In this document: positions 36,232 to 44,161 of the stretch, piece by piece
How positions within the stretch are numbered: the stretch's first letter is position 1
Layout of the letters: the number at the start of each line of letters is the position of its first letter
Origin: Pseudomonas sp. S35
GTDB taxonomy: Bacteria; Pseudomonadota; Gammaproteobacteria; Pseudomonadales; Pseudomonadaceae
Assembly (NCBI RefSeq): GCF_009866765.1
Contig: NZ_CP019431.1
Location: forward strand, 1,736,001 to 1,800,000
Length of the DNA stretch: 64,000 bases
Reading direction: 5' to 3'
Translations under genes and position numbers: made by a program
Notes under the pieces: generated by a model
Databases searched by the model: none
What the model saw: only the letters and a program-made list of their open reading frames with translations
What the model was told of the DNA's origin: nothing

Positions 36232-37611
36232 TTACGACCAGCCACCGCCCAAGCTTTTGTAAAGGGATATCCGATTGTTTATCTGCAACAGGCGCACACT
36301 GATCAGATCCTGTTGCGCCGAACTTAAGCGGCGCTGCGCATCCACGACCTCCAGATAACTGTTCAGCCCTTCGTTAAGCAGCAGATTTGCCAACTCTACC
36401 CGTCTTAGCTCGTTCGCCACCGTGCGCTCCTGGGCTTCAAGCCGGATTTGCAGCGGTTCGGCAGAGCCCAATGCATCGGCCACTTCACGAAAGGCTTGCT
36501 GGACCGTCAACTGATAATGGGCCACGGCGCTTTCGCGTTGGGCCTTGGCAACGTCCAGTTGGGCCAGGCGCTTGCCCATATCAAACAGTGGCACTCCCAA
36601 CTGCGGGCTGAACGACCAGCTTCTCGCATCACCGGAGAACAGTTGCCCCAACTGAGGGCTACTGACACCGAGCAGTGCGGTCAGGCTGATGGACGGTAAA
36701 AAAGCCGCACGTGCAGCCCCGATGTTCGCATCGAGCGCCCGCAGGCGTGCTTCTGCGGCTCGGATGTCCGGGCGGCGGGTCAAGAGTTGCGACGCAAGGC
36801 CTGGGCTGACAGGCAGGATGACGGAGCCGTCGCGCCAAGCAACCGACAGTAGGCCGGATTGATCCAGCGGGGTCCCGGCCAGGTACTCAAGGTTGTGAAG
36901 GGTGAGGTTCAGCTCGCGATCGGTTTCTGCCGATTGCCTCTGCAGATTCTGCAACCAACTGTCGGCCTGGCGATCCTGCAACTCGCTGACAAGACCTGCT
37001 TCATAACGCGTGGTCATCATCCGCCTTGCAGCATGCGCCATGCTGAGCAATTGCTGGTGTTGGTCACGCATGTTCAGCAGGGCCAAGGCCTTGTAGTAGT
37101 GGCTGGCTACTTCTGCTATCAGGCTGATCTGTACGCTACGGGCATCCTCCTGGGTGGCCACAAAGCTATGGCCAGCGGCGTCCTTGAGTGCAGCTAGGCG
37201 CCCCCACAGGTCCAGTTCGAATGCGGTGATGCCAAGCCCGACCTGGCCGTGTTCGAGAATGTGGCGTTGACCATCAGGTGAATCCAGGGCGGACACCTGC
37301 TTTCGTTCGGTCGAGCCGTTGAGGCCGACTGCTGGCCATTGCCCGGCGCGTTGGATGCCATGCTGAGCACGGGCCTCCTCAATGCGCAGGATGGCAACCT
37401 GCAAGTTGCGATTGTGCTGCAAGGCTTGCGTGATCAGCGCATAAAGTTGCGGGTCGGAAAAAACTTCGTGCCATTCAGACAGCGCCTTTGCCTCGACTTC
37501 AGTTGGGTGATCGCGCCAGTGCGCGGCAATTGGCAAGGCTGGCGCCTGGTAGTCAGGGGTCAGTGAGCAACCGGCCAGGCCCAGCGTCAGCAATCCGGTC
37601 CAGGCTTTCAT
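36232..37611 (-). CDS. TolC/NodT-family outer-membrane efflux lipoprotein of the peptide-export operon
   Basis: This 459-residue outer-membrane factor begins with a lipoprotein signal peptide (lipobox LAGC, Cys15) followed by the family start SLTPDYQAPALP. Two repeated halves supply the coiled-coil barrel: ALQHNRNLQVAILRIEEARA and SQLLTRRPDIRAAEARLRA are typical. It ends in INNRISLYKSLGGGWS. Its ATG overlaps the stop of the acyltransferase-like gene (ATGA, 37608-37611). With the ABC exporter and HlyD protein upstream it would complete a type I secretion channel, so the host TolC need not be recruited. Confidence 0.88.
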   Translation of the reverse strand: MKAWTGLLTLGLAGCSLTPDYQAPALPIAAHWRDHPTEVEAKALSEWHEVFSDPQLYALITQALQHNRNLQVAILRIEEARAQHGIQRAGQWPAVGLNGSTERKQVSALDSPDGQRHILEHGQVGLGITAFELDLWGRLAALKDAAGHSFVATQEDARSVQISLIAEVASHYYKALALLNMRDQHQQLLSMAHAARRMMTTRYEAGLVSELQDRQADSWLQNLQRQSAETDRELNLTLHNLEYLAGTPLDQSGLLSVAWRDGSVILPVSPGLASQLLTRRPDIRAAEARLRALDANIGAARAAFLPSISLTALLGVSSPQLGQLFSGDARSWSFSPQLGVPLFDMGKRLAQLDVAKAQRESAVAHYQLTVQQAFREVADALGSAEPLQIRLEAQERTVANELRRVELANLLLNEGLNSYLEVVDAQRRLSSAQQDLISVRLLQINNRISLYKSLGGGWS

Positions 37612-38609
37612 GGGGCAACTCGGCGGTGGGTGTGTTTGGTTAAGGCGCCAGGGATGTTTGAACGTCGCTGCGCCGAATCGGGTTGTCTTTGGTAGAAGGC
37701 TTCCATCTGCGACAGGTAGAACCAGTGTTCTGGTGCCTGGCGGATGAAGCGTTCCATGGCTTTGCTCCAATGGGCCAGCATGTCTCGCGCCTCCCCGTGC
37801 GCGATATGGGCAATTGCATGCAGCTCGCCGTGGCTACCAAGCTGGACGCGATGGCCGGCAAGCAGGACCGGGCAGCCCAGTCGTGAAGCGAGGAACATGG
37901 GCCCTTTGACAAACTGGGCGGCGCGTCCGAAGAGTGTCCCATCGACCGGCTCGCCGGCCCGGCTGGTGTTCAGGCTCACTGGTATATCCGAGAAGATGAT
38001 GACCTGATGGCCTTGCCTGATACGGCGCGCAATACACAGCGCTGTGGCAGGTGCGTTGCTGTCGAGAATCTCGACCGTATGACCCAGGCTTTCCAGGCTC
38101 ATGAGGGCACTGCGGGTGAACGCGTCTCGGTAGTTCCAGATCGGAATCACGAAACGCGTCGGGGCAGCGTAGTGCTCCACCAGCCTGGCGACTGCCATCC
38201 AGTATTCGCCGGTATGGAGCAGCACCAGCACGTGCGGCCTGTGAGGCAATCGTTGCCAGTGGTTTTCGGGATCGACCCAGGCAACCGAGCGAATCCAGGT
38301 GCGTAACAGCGCTGGGTGCTGCAAGGGGTAACGCTGTTGGTGGATGCCTTTTTGCCATTCAATAGCGATATGACGACAGGCGCAGGCTTCAATGTCATTG
38401 GGGGGCAGATCGAATAGCTCAAGGTTTTGGACGGTTCGCAGGTAGTGCGCGCCGCGCGCGCGCGCTGGCAAGTGCGCTAGCCACTGCGGTAACCGTACCA
38501 GCCCACGCGACCGCACTTCGTCGCCCAATGCCGTCGCCAGCAAGGTACACACGGCCTTGTGAATGTGGACCTTGCCGACAGCCCAGCGCAATCGCCAGTG
38601 CAGGCTCAT
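37608..38609 (-). CDS. LpxL/HtrB-family acyltransferase homologue in the peptide-export operon
   Basis: This 333-residue protein resembles lipid A late acyltransferases (Lip_A_acyltrans family). The region HVLVLLHTGEYWMAVARL (about residues 125-142) aligns with the catalytic HX4E/D box, but here the sequence is H-T-G-E-Y-W, so Glu is at +3 and Trp at +5. A later QGHQVIIFSDIP, a LFGRAAQFVKGP segment and a C-terminal PEHWFYLSQMEAFYQR match the conserved second half. It is coupled to both neighbours by ATGA overlaps. It could acylate the exported peptide, modify the cell's own LPS as protection, or be inactive. All three are inference. Confidence 0.7.
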   Translation of the reverse strand: MSLHWRLRWAVGKVHIHKAVCTLLATALGDEVRSRGLVRLPQWLAHLPARARGAHYLRTVQNLELFDLPPNDIEACACRHIAIEWQKGIHQQRYPLQHPALLRTWIRSVAWVDPENHWQRLPHRPHVLVLLHTGEYWMAVARLVEHYAAPTRFVIPIWNYRDAFTRSALMSLESLGHTVEILDSNAPATALCIARRIRQGHQVIIFSDIPVSLNTSRAGEPVDGTLFGRAAQFVKGPMFLASRLGCPVLLAGHRVQLGSHGELHAIAHIAHGEARDMLAHWSKAMERFIRQAPEHWFYLSQMEAFYQRQPDSAQRRSNIPGALTKHTHRRVAP

Positions 38610-40771
38610 GGGCGGTTTTCCGGCATGGGCACCAGTTGGCCATCGACCATCTGCAATACCCGGTCGCAGGCTTTGGTCACCGCCAAGTCATGGGTCACGA
38701 CTACACAGAGCATGGGGAGACGGCGCAACGTTTCGATGATCACATCCCTGGCATCGCCATCCAGGTGCGAGGTGGGTTCATCGAGCAACAACAGGTTTGG
38801 GCGACGGAAAAGCGCGCGGGCGATCAACAGCCGTTGTCGTTGCCCGGAAGACAGCTGTACGCCGCCCGGGCCGAGCAATGTATTGAAGCCATTGCTCAAT
38901 GCGCGAATGCTGTCCAGCAGGCCGGCCTGTTCGACACATGCCAGCAGGTACTCGCCATCCAGGGGCTCGATCCCCATGGCGATATTTTCGATGACGGAGC
39001 CGTCGATGATTTCGCCAATCGCAGTGACATAGGCCACGTTGTTTTGATAGCGCCGCAGGCCGAAGCGTTGCAGCGCCACACCATTGATCATCAACTGGCC
39101 CTGGTCGGGCGGGTAAAATCCCGCGAGGACTTTCAGCAAGGTGCTTTTGCCACAGCCTGACGGCCCGAAGATCGCGATTTTGCGCCCGCTATCCGGCAGG
39201 CTCAGGTGCACGTCCTTGAAGGTCGGTCGATCAAACGAGCTGTAGCGAAACAACGCACCGTCCAGGCTGATTGATGTAACCGGGTCCGGTTCATTCAGTC
39301 CCTTGGCGCTATAAACGCAGGTCTCCATCGCTTCCCTGGGCTCGTCGACGATCTGCTCGACCCTGAGCAACTCGACACGTACCAGCCGCAGGTTGATGTA
39401 ATTGTCGATGGCTTTGAACAGGCACCCCATGAACAGGTCTTTGTAGAGAACAAAGGCAAACAGGTCGCCGACGCTGTTTGTCCCATGCAGCACTGCCAAC
39501 GCTCCTATCGCGCTCACCAGCAACGAGTGGCTGTGAGATAACCCCTCGTGGACCACGTTGTTCATCACTTGCAGGTGTTGAACCCGTGCCCTGGCGCTTT
39601 CCATGTCAGCTTGGTGATTGTTCCAGGTGGCCAGTCGGTCCGCTTCGTATTGATAGAGTTTCATCGACTCGATGTTGCCCAGCGTGCTCAACAGCGTGAC
39701 GTTGCGGGCCGTCTCTGCCTCGATTGACGCCTTGTGATGTCGCTCCATTGCCGGCAGCGTGATGCTGCGAAATACAAAAAACACACCGCATAGCGCTATC
39801 GACAGTCCAGCCAACATGGGGTTGATCAGCGCCATCAATGCCAGGAACAGCACGCTGGCCAGCAGGTCGATGGTGATGTCCATCGTCCCGGAGGTGAATT
39901 GCAGATAGGCTTTTTCCGTGGCCTGGGTTCGACGCAGCAGGTCGGCCGCGGCGCGGCGCTCGAAGTACTGCACCGGCAGGCGCAGCAGCCAGGCAACGAC
40001 TCCCGTTGCCAGGTCCAGGCTCAGCGCCACTCGCAGGCGCATGTCCAGGATTGCCCTGAGCCACGCAGCCAGGGTTTTGAAGATGAACAAAGCGCCAAAG
40101 ATGTAGAGGATAAGGTACAGAAAGTCCTGATCGTTCTTTGCCACGACCTCGTCAATCGTCAGGGCAAACAGTTTGGGGGCGGCGATGGCACCTACGTAGC
40201 CAAAAATGGATAGCAGCCCCATCGGTATCAGGTAGCGCAACAGCCAGGGGTTGCGCTCGAGCAGGTGGGTAAAACTCAACGACTGCTTGTCCGTGCCCTT
40301 GACCTTTGTCGTGAATGAAAGACCCGGTTGCACTTCCAGCGCGACTGAACTGAACATCGTCAGCGCCTGGGCCCAGGTATAGAACCGCCGCCCGACCGCC
40401 GGGTCGACGATATGCAGCCCGCGAGCATTGGTGGATTCCAGAACCACGTAATGCCGGTTGTTCCAGAACAGGATTGACGGCGTACGCAGATGCACCGTGT
40501 TAGCGAGGGTCAAGCGCAGGGGGCGGGAAATCAAGTTGTGTTCTTCGCACATCTTGACCACTTGCAGCAATGACATTCCATCGCGTGCCACCCGGTAGTG
40601 CTGGCGCATTTCGCGAAGGCTCAGGTTTTTGCCGTAGTAGCTGCTGATCATGGCGATGCAGGCGATGCCGCATTCGGACATCTCGTCCTGGAGAATCACT
40701 GGCATGCGTTTGCGCAGCCATTGCCGCGAGCGATTGAGTGCGTCGGTCAGTACCTGTTTGAATGCTGTCAT
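38606..40771 (-). CDS. Peptidase-containing ABC exporter (C39 domain), bacteriocin type
   Basis: This 721-residue transporter cleaves double-glycine leaders and exports the peptide. The N-terminal C39 peptidase domain has Gln28, Cys34 (in MSECGIACIAMI), His107 (in NNRHYVVLE) and Asp123 (in HIVDPAVG), a complete catalytic set. Six membrane helices follow (about residues 190-480). The ATPase has Walker A FGPSGCGKSTLL (about 534-545), signature LSSGQRQRLLIARAL (about 640) and LLLDEPTSHLD. It overlaps the HlyD gene upstream and the acyltransferase gene downstream by ATGA. It resembles CvaB-type and lactococcin-type exporters. Its substrate is most likely the peptide encoded at 42163-42330. Confidence 0.94.
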   Translation of the reverse strand: MTAFKQVLTDALNRSRQWLRKRMPVILQDEMSECGIACIAMISSYYGKNLSLREMRQHYRVARDGMSLLQVVKMCEEHNLISRPLRLTLANTVHLRTPSILFWNNRHYVVLESTNARGLHIVDPAVGRRFYTWAQALTMFSSVALEVQPGLSFTTKVKGTDKQSLSFTHLLERNPWLLRYLIPMGLLSIFGYVGAIAAPKLFALTIDEVVAKNDQDFLYLILYIFGALFIFKTLAAWLRAILDMRLRVALSLDLATGVVAWLLRLPVQYFERRAAADLLRRTQATEKAYLQFTSGTMDITIDLLASVLFLALMALINPMLAGLSIALCGVFFVFRSITLPAMERHHKASIEAETARNVTLLSTLGNIESMKLYQYEADRLATWNNHQADMESARARVQHLQVMNNVVHEGLSHSHSLLVSAIGALAVLHGTNSVGDLFAFVLYKDLFMGCLFKAIDNYINLRLVRVELLRVEQIVDEPREAMETCVYSAKGLNEPDPVTSISLDGALFRYSSFDRPTFKDVHLSLPDSGRKIAIFGPSGCGKSTLLKVLAGFYPPDQGQLMINGVALQRFGLRRYQNNVAYVTAIGEIIDGSVIENIAMGIEPLDGEYLLACVEQAGLLDSIRALSNGFNTLLGPGGVQLSSGQRQRLLIARALFRRPNLLLLDEPTSHLDGDARDVIIETLRRLPMLCVVVTHDLAVTKACDRVLQMVDGQLVPMPENRP

Positions 40772-42036
40772 AGCGAATGCCCGTCAGTGGAAGGCAAGCT
40801 TCGAAAGTCGGGGGCGCGTTCGATGCCCTTGAGCACCGGCAGGAATAGCCATTGCATCAGATTCAAGCGCTCCAGGCTCAATGAGGCGCGCAGGGTCATA
40901 CCGTCTTTGAGCCACCCCTGTTGGATCTGGGTCCTGCTGCCCTCGAAGTCGAGGTTAACCTCCACCAGATATACCTGGCCGTTGCGGGCAGGGTCGGCGG
41001 TGCCAATCGGCGTGGTGTTCAGATACGTGCTTGAGGTGCTGTGCACAATAGACCCCTTGATAACCCCGTAACGCGCATAGGGGAACGCGTCGATTCGCAC
41101 GATCACCTCACTGCCCACCTGGGCGAAGCCAATGGCCGAAGGGCTGACTTCAAGCACCACCACCGGGGCATGGAGGGAGGGTTGGTTGATCCGCAGCACG
41201 ATCATCGGGAGCCCGATGTCCGCTCGGCTACCTGAAAAAACCGAAACACTGTCGACAACGCCGTCGACGGGGGAAAGCAGTACGTACTCTTGGTTTTTAT
41301 GCAGATTTTGCAGTTGTTCGCGCAGTTCATGGTCTTGACGTGCCAGTTCGCTGAGGCGGCGGGTCAAGGCCTGTTCGTTCTCATGGCTGGCTTGTTCAAG
41401 CTCAAGCAAGCGCTGTTGGGCGTGAGTCCTGGCCAGCTCATTGGTGGCCAGGTCCTGCAGCACCGACTCGTGATGGACCGTTGCGGCGTTAAGATCTGCC
41501 TGGGATATGGCCTGTTGTTCGGCCAGGCGTTCATGCCGTTGTTTTTGTTCCAGGGCGATGTTGGCACGACGCTGTATGGACTGTTGGACGGTGCTGTTCA
41601 GTTGCAGGCTTGCACGCAATTGTTCACGTTGCAGGTGGAGCAGTTGCTGCTGGGCGTCATGGGTTGATCGTGCGCTGGCCTCGTCTGCAAGCCGATCTGC
41701 CAAGAGGTGCTCAAGCCGCTCAGCACTCGCGCTGGAAGACGTCGTGCGGGTTTGTCCACTGACGAGTTCCGGGTTGTTGTTCAGCATCTGCAGCAATGGC
41801 TGGCCCTTTTTGACTGTTTCTCCGGCGCCCACCAGCACCTCTTTGATATGGGCTGATCGTTCGCTGGTAATACGTACAATATCGCGGGTCTGAATATGGC
41901 CTGTTATTTCCTCTTTTCTTGCATAAGTGCCCGTGAACAGCAGGATGAGTGCAGTCATGAAAAAGAGGCAAATCAACCAGCCGAACACCAATGGCCGAAC
42001 GGATGACCTTGGTGTGACACTTCCCAGTTCAAGCAT
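40768..42036 (-). CDS. HlyD-family periplasmic adaptor of the peptide exporter
   Basis: This 422-residue protein has one N-terminal membrane helix (about residues 18-38, VFGWLICLFFMTALILLF). A first lipoyl half follows (HIKEVLVGAGETVKKGQPLL), then a long coiled-coil hairpin (about 90-250, Gln-, Glu- and Leu-rich) and the second lipoyl/beta-barrel part (LLSPVDGVVDSVSVFSGSR). This is CvaA-like architecture linking an inner-membrane ABC exporter to an outer-membrane channel. It is the first gene after the precursor and hairpin, and its stop overlaps the exporter's ATG. Confidence 0.92.
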   Translation of the reverse strand: MLELGSVTPRSSVRPLVFGWLICLFFMTALILLFTGTYARKEEITGHIQTRDIVRITSERSAHIKEVLVGAGETVKKGQPLLQMLNNNPELVSGQTRTTSSSASAERLEHLLADRLADEASARSTHDAQQQLLHLQREQLRASLQLNSTVQQSIQRRANIALEQKQRHERLAEQQAISQADLNAATVHHESVLQDLATNELARTHAQQRLLELEQASHENEQALTRRLSELARQDHELREQLQNLHKNQEYVLLSPVDGVVDSVSVFSGSRADIGLPMIVLRINQPSLHAPVVVLEVSPSAIGFAQVGSEVIVRIDAFPYARYGVIKGSIVHSTSSTYLNTTPIGTADPARNGQVYLVEVNLDFEGSRTQIQQGWLKDGMTLRASLSLERLNLMQWLFLPVLKGIERAPDFRSLPSTDGHSL

Positions 42037-42096
42037 AATTAGACCAGTGACTCTCTCAATACTTGTAGGGGGATGTTAATGATCCAGTCAATAAGA

Positions 42097-42130
42097 AGGC
42101 CAAGGAAGGTAGTTGCTCTTTCCTTGGCCT
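42097..42130 (-). terminator. Attenuator-like hairpin between peptide precursor and export genes
   Basis: An 11-bp perfect stem (42097-42107 with 42120-42130, core GGCCAAGGAA) has a 12-base loop. On the minus strand it is followed by TTCTTATT. It lies 33 bases after the precursor stop and 60 bases before the HlyD gene. Such partial terminators often raise precursor mRNA over export mRNA. That use is inferred. Confidence 0.6.
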
Positions 42131-42162
42131 GTTTTACATAGCGCAAATAACGGCTTTATGAA

Positions 42163-42330
42163 TCAGCTGTTAGTTACAGCCTTGAAAACACCTTCGCTCC
42201 AATTTGCGACGGAGTTTGCTGCGCCTTCAGTCCAAGTGGCTGCGCCTGTCATCGCATTGACTAAAGCACCTCCGCCACGGATTTCCTCAAGTTCGTTGAT
42301 GTCGAGTTCGGTCATGGTTTTTTCTTGCAT
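42163..42330 (-). CDS. Double-glycine leader peptide precursor (class II microcin/bacteriocin-like)
   Basis: This 55-codon frame runs on the minus strand with AAGGG eight bases before its ATG. The leader (residues 1-20) ends ELDINELEEIRGG, the classic double-Gly pattern with Leu/Ile at -4, -7 and -12-like positions that C39 peptidases recognise. Cleavage after Gly20 gives a 35-residue peptide beginning GALVNAM and ending FKAVTNS; a third Gly makes cleavage one residue later possible. The mature part has two related segments, TWTEGAA and NWSEGVF, whose Trp residues are 11 apart (three helical turns), and only three charges (two Glu, one Lys). It has no Cys. The next gene on this strand, starting 126 bases past its stop codon, begins the matching exporter. 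Antimicrobial action is inferred. Confidence 0.82.
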   Translation of the reverse strand: MQEKTMTELDINELEEIRGGGALVNAMTGAATWTEGAANSVANWSEGVFKAVTNS

Positions 42331-42370
42331 AACAATCACCCTTGCTACGTATGAGTAAGAAGCTGTAACG

Positions 42371-42389
42371 GATACTGAAAATAATTACT
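42371..42389. promoter_or_regulatory. Fur-like operator upstream of the peptide precursor
   Basis: The 19 bases GATACTGAAAATAATTACT match the Fur consensus GATAATGATAATCATTATC at 14 positions. They lie 41-59 bases upstream of the precursor ATG, within the expected promoter zone. The region is AT-rich, so a chance match is possible. Microcins V and H47 are known to be iron-regulated, which makes the match worth noting. Confidence 0.4.
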
Positions 42390-42522
42390 TCGTCTCCGAA
42401 CAGTGTCTGCACGGTGAAGCGTTGTGCCGCGCAGTGGTGGCAGTTTCTTTGATTTTTAACGAGAGGAATGTCAGCGGCGGGTGCTGGTGTATGTAAGAAA
42501 CGGGTAAAAGTGTTGGTAGTAA

Positions 42523-42553
42523 TTTATCGGCAAGCACAGGCGTTGCCGATAAA
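42523..42553 (-). terminator. Terminator after the spermidine synthase-like gene
   Basis: TTTATCGGCAA (42523-42533) and TTGCCGATAAA (42543-42553) are exact complements with a 9-base loop, 36 bases past the stop of the minus-strand gene at 42589. It insulates the microcin-type operon from that gene. Confidence 0.7.
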
Positions 42554-42588
42554 ATATAAAGTTTGTTTCATGCGGCGGAGCGGTTTTT

Positions 42589-43275
42589 TCAGCTCTTGAG
42601 TTTTTCCGCAATCCAGATGGTGTGCCGGGTGCCCTTATTGCCGTGGGCAAACACTTGCACTTCCTCGGCCTTGAAACCGGCTTTGCGCAGTTTGTCGCTG
42701 AACAGCTTGTCGGCACTGGCCGACCACACGGCCAGTACGCCCTTGGGCCGCAGGGCTTTGGCACAGGCGGCGAGCCCGCCGGCGGAGTAGAGCCAGCTGT
42801 TGGCTTTTTGCGTCAGGCCTTCGGGGCCGTTGTCGACGTCGAGCATGATCGCGTCAAAGCCCTGGGGCTCGGCTTGCAGCACCTTGGCCACGTCTTCCAT
42901 GCGGATCACCGTGCGTGGGTCCAGCAACGGGCGCCCGGATTTTTCCCCCAGCGGCCCACGGTTCCACTCCACGACGCCCGGCACCAGTTCGGCGACGACC
43001 ACTTCGGCGGTCTTGCCTAAATGCTTGAGGGCCGAGGCCAGGGTAAAGCCCATGCCCAGGCCGCCAATCAGCACCCGTGAAGCAGGGCGCCCGGCGACCT
43101 TGCGGCAGGGAATCTCCGCCAGCGCATCTTCGGAGCCGTGCATGCGCGTGTTCATCAATTGGCCGCCGTCACCGCCCTGGATCTTGATGACAAAATCCTC
43201 GCCGTATTCGAACAGGCACAAGGCACCGCCGTTGTCGGGGATCGGGGTGGTGTCCAGCAGAACGAAACGTTTCAT
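42589..43275 (-). CDS. Spermidine synthase-like protein
   Basis: This 228-residue protein has the aminopropyltransferase/methyltransferase fold: nucleotide-binding RVLIGGLGMGFTLASAL (about residues 67-83), the acidic loop VVVAELVPGVVEWNRG and MLDVDNGPEGLTQKAN. The N-terminal strands are shorter than in true SpeE and the canonical catalytic Asp loop is only partly matched. It may therefore be a SpeE-like methyltransferase rather than a spermidine synthase. It is followed by a strong terminator. Confidence 0.78.
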   Translation of the reverse strand: MKRFVLLDTTPIPDNGGALCLFEYGEDFVIKIQGGDGGQLMNTRMHGSEDALAEIPCRKVAGRPASRVLIGGLGMGFTLASALKHLGKTAEVVVAELVPGVVEWNRGPLGEKSGRPLLDPRTVIRMEDVAKVLQAEPQGFDAIMLDVDNGPEGLTQKANSWLYSAGGLAACAKALRPKGVLAVWSASADKLFSDKLRKAGFKAEEVQVFAHGNKGTRHTIWIAEKLKS

Positions 43276-43353
43276 GGAAATCTCATTGGGAAGGGCATTC
43301 TTGCGCGGTTGGGAGTAGCCTTACGACATTCCGGTCAGGCCATGGAGCCATCG

Positions 43354-43632
43354 ATGAAGTGCAGCATTCTAGCGGTCATTGTGTTGAGCGCGCTCGCATC
43401 CGGTGCGGCGCAGGCTCAGGAGTTGCAAACCGTCCCGGTTGCGCCAGCAGCAACCCCTGGTGCACCGGGCACGCCAACACCGACGTTGTACCCCCAAGTC
43501 ACCCCGCCTGCGCAGCCCAAGACCAACGGCTCACCGCCCTTGGCGCCTATCGTGTTGCCGACGCCACCCAAGGACCAGACGGTACCCGGTCTGCAACAGA
43601 ACGACAGCAAACCGAAGACCCCCGGCGGTTAA
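43354..43632 (+). CDS. Small proline-rich exported protein
   Basis: This 92-residue protein has a clear signal peptide (MKCSILAVIVLSALASGAAQ, cleavage after AQA, about residue 21) and a mature part dominated by Pro, Thr and Gln with PxTP-like repeats and no Cys. GGAG at 43344-43347 supports the ATG at 43354 over the one at 43342. No family is recognised. It is probably periplasmic, extended and flexible. Its end overlaps, tail to tail, the cyclic-nucleotide-binding gene. Confidence 0.65.
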   Translation: MKCSILAVIVLSALASGAAQAQELQTVPVAPAATPGAPGTPTPTLYPQVTPPAQPKTNGSPPLAPIVLPTPPKDQTVPGLQQNDSKPKTPGG

Positions 43633-44102
43633 AACTGTTGGGACAGCAACTGCCCGTCGGCCATGCGCAGACGCTTGGACAAGGCAATCGCAATCGCGCG
43701 GATGATCTTCGCGGCCACCCGAGGCGTTTCGTTGAGCATCTTTTCCAGGGAATCCTTGCCCAGGTTCAACAGCACGCAGTCACTGGCCGCCACGCAACTG
43801 GCCGAGCGTCGCTCGCCATCGAGTACCGCCATCTCACCAAAGGCCCGGCCACTGCGCAGGGTAGCGATGGTCAGGCGCTGGCCGTCGTGATGGGTCTTCT
43901 GCACCGCCACCTGGCCGCTGTGGAGGATGCACATGAAGGTGCCCGCATCGCCTTCGAGGAAGATCACATCGTCCTGGGCAATGCTGCTGATATTGAAGTA
44001 GCCGGCGGCGACGTGAAAATCCTCCGGCAACAGCGGGTCGAACAGCCCGCAGTCCATGAGCATGTCGCGGATTTCATCGTTCAGTAAGGTCGGTTGTGGC
44101 AT
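43629..44102 (-). CDS. Cyclic nucleotide-binding domain protein without DNA-binding domain
   Basis: This 157-residue protein (164 if the ATG at 44123 is used) consists of one cNMP-binding beta-roll: FLEGDAGTFMCILHSGQVAV (about residues 49-68), the phosphate-binding cassette SGRAFGEMAVLDGERRSASC (about 84-103) and the C-helix. The cassette keeps the GE and RS residues that bind the cyclic phosphate. Unlike Crp/Fnr it ends without a helix-turn-helix, so it must act through a partner or as a buffer. It lies in the same direction as ptrB, 60 bases downstream. Confidence 0.85.
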   Translation of the reverse strand: MPQPTLLNDEIRDMLMDCGLFDPLLPEDFHVAAGYFNISSIAQDDVIFLEGDAGTFMCILHSGQVAVQKTHHDGQRLTIATLRSGRAFGEMAVLDGERRSASCVAASDCVLLNLGKDSLEKMLNETPRVAAKIIRAIAIALSKRLRMADGQLLSQQF

Positions 44103-44161
44103 GACTGGTCCATCAATCGGCAAGCGGTCCTGTGTTCAGACAGAACCGCCGCACTAAGTTC

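Noticed and set aside
42113..42358. An 81-codon plus-strand frame covering the peptide precursor
   Set aside because: It lacks a ribosome site and family features; the minus-strand frame has leader, ribosome site and matching exporter.
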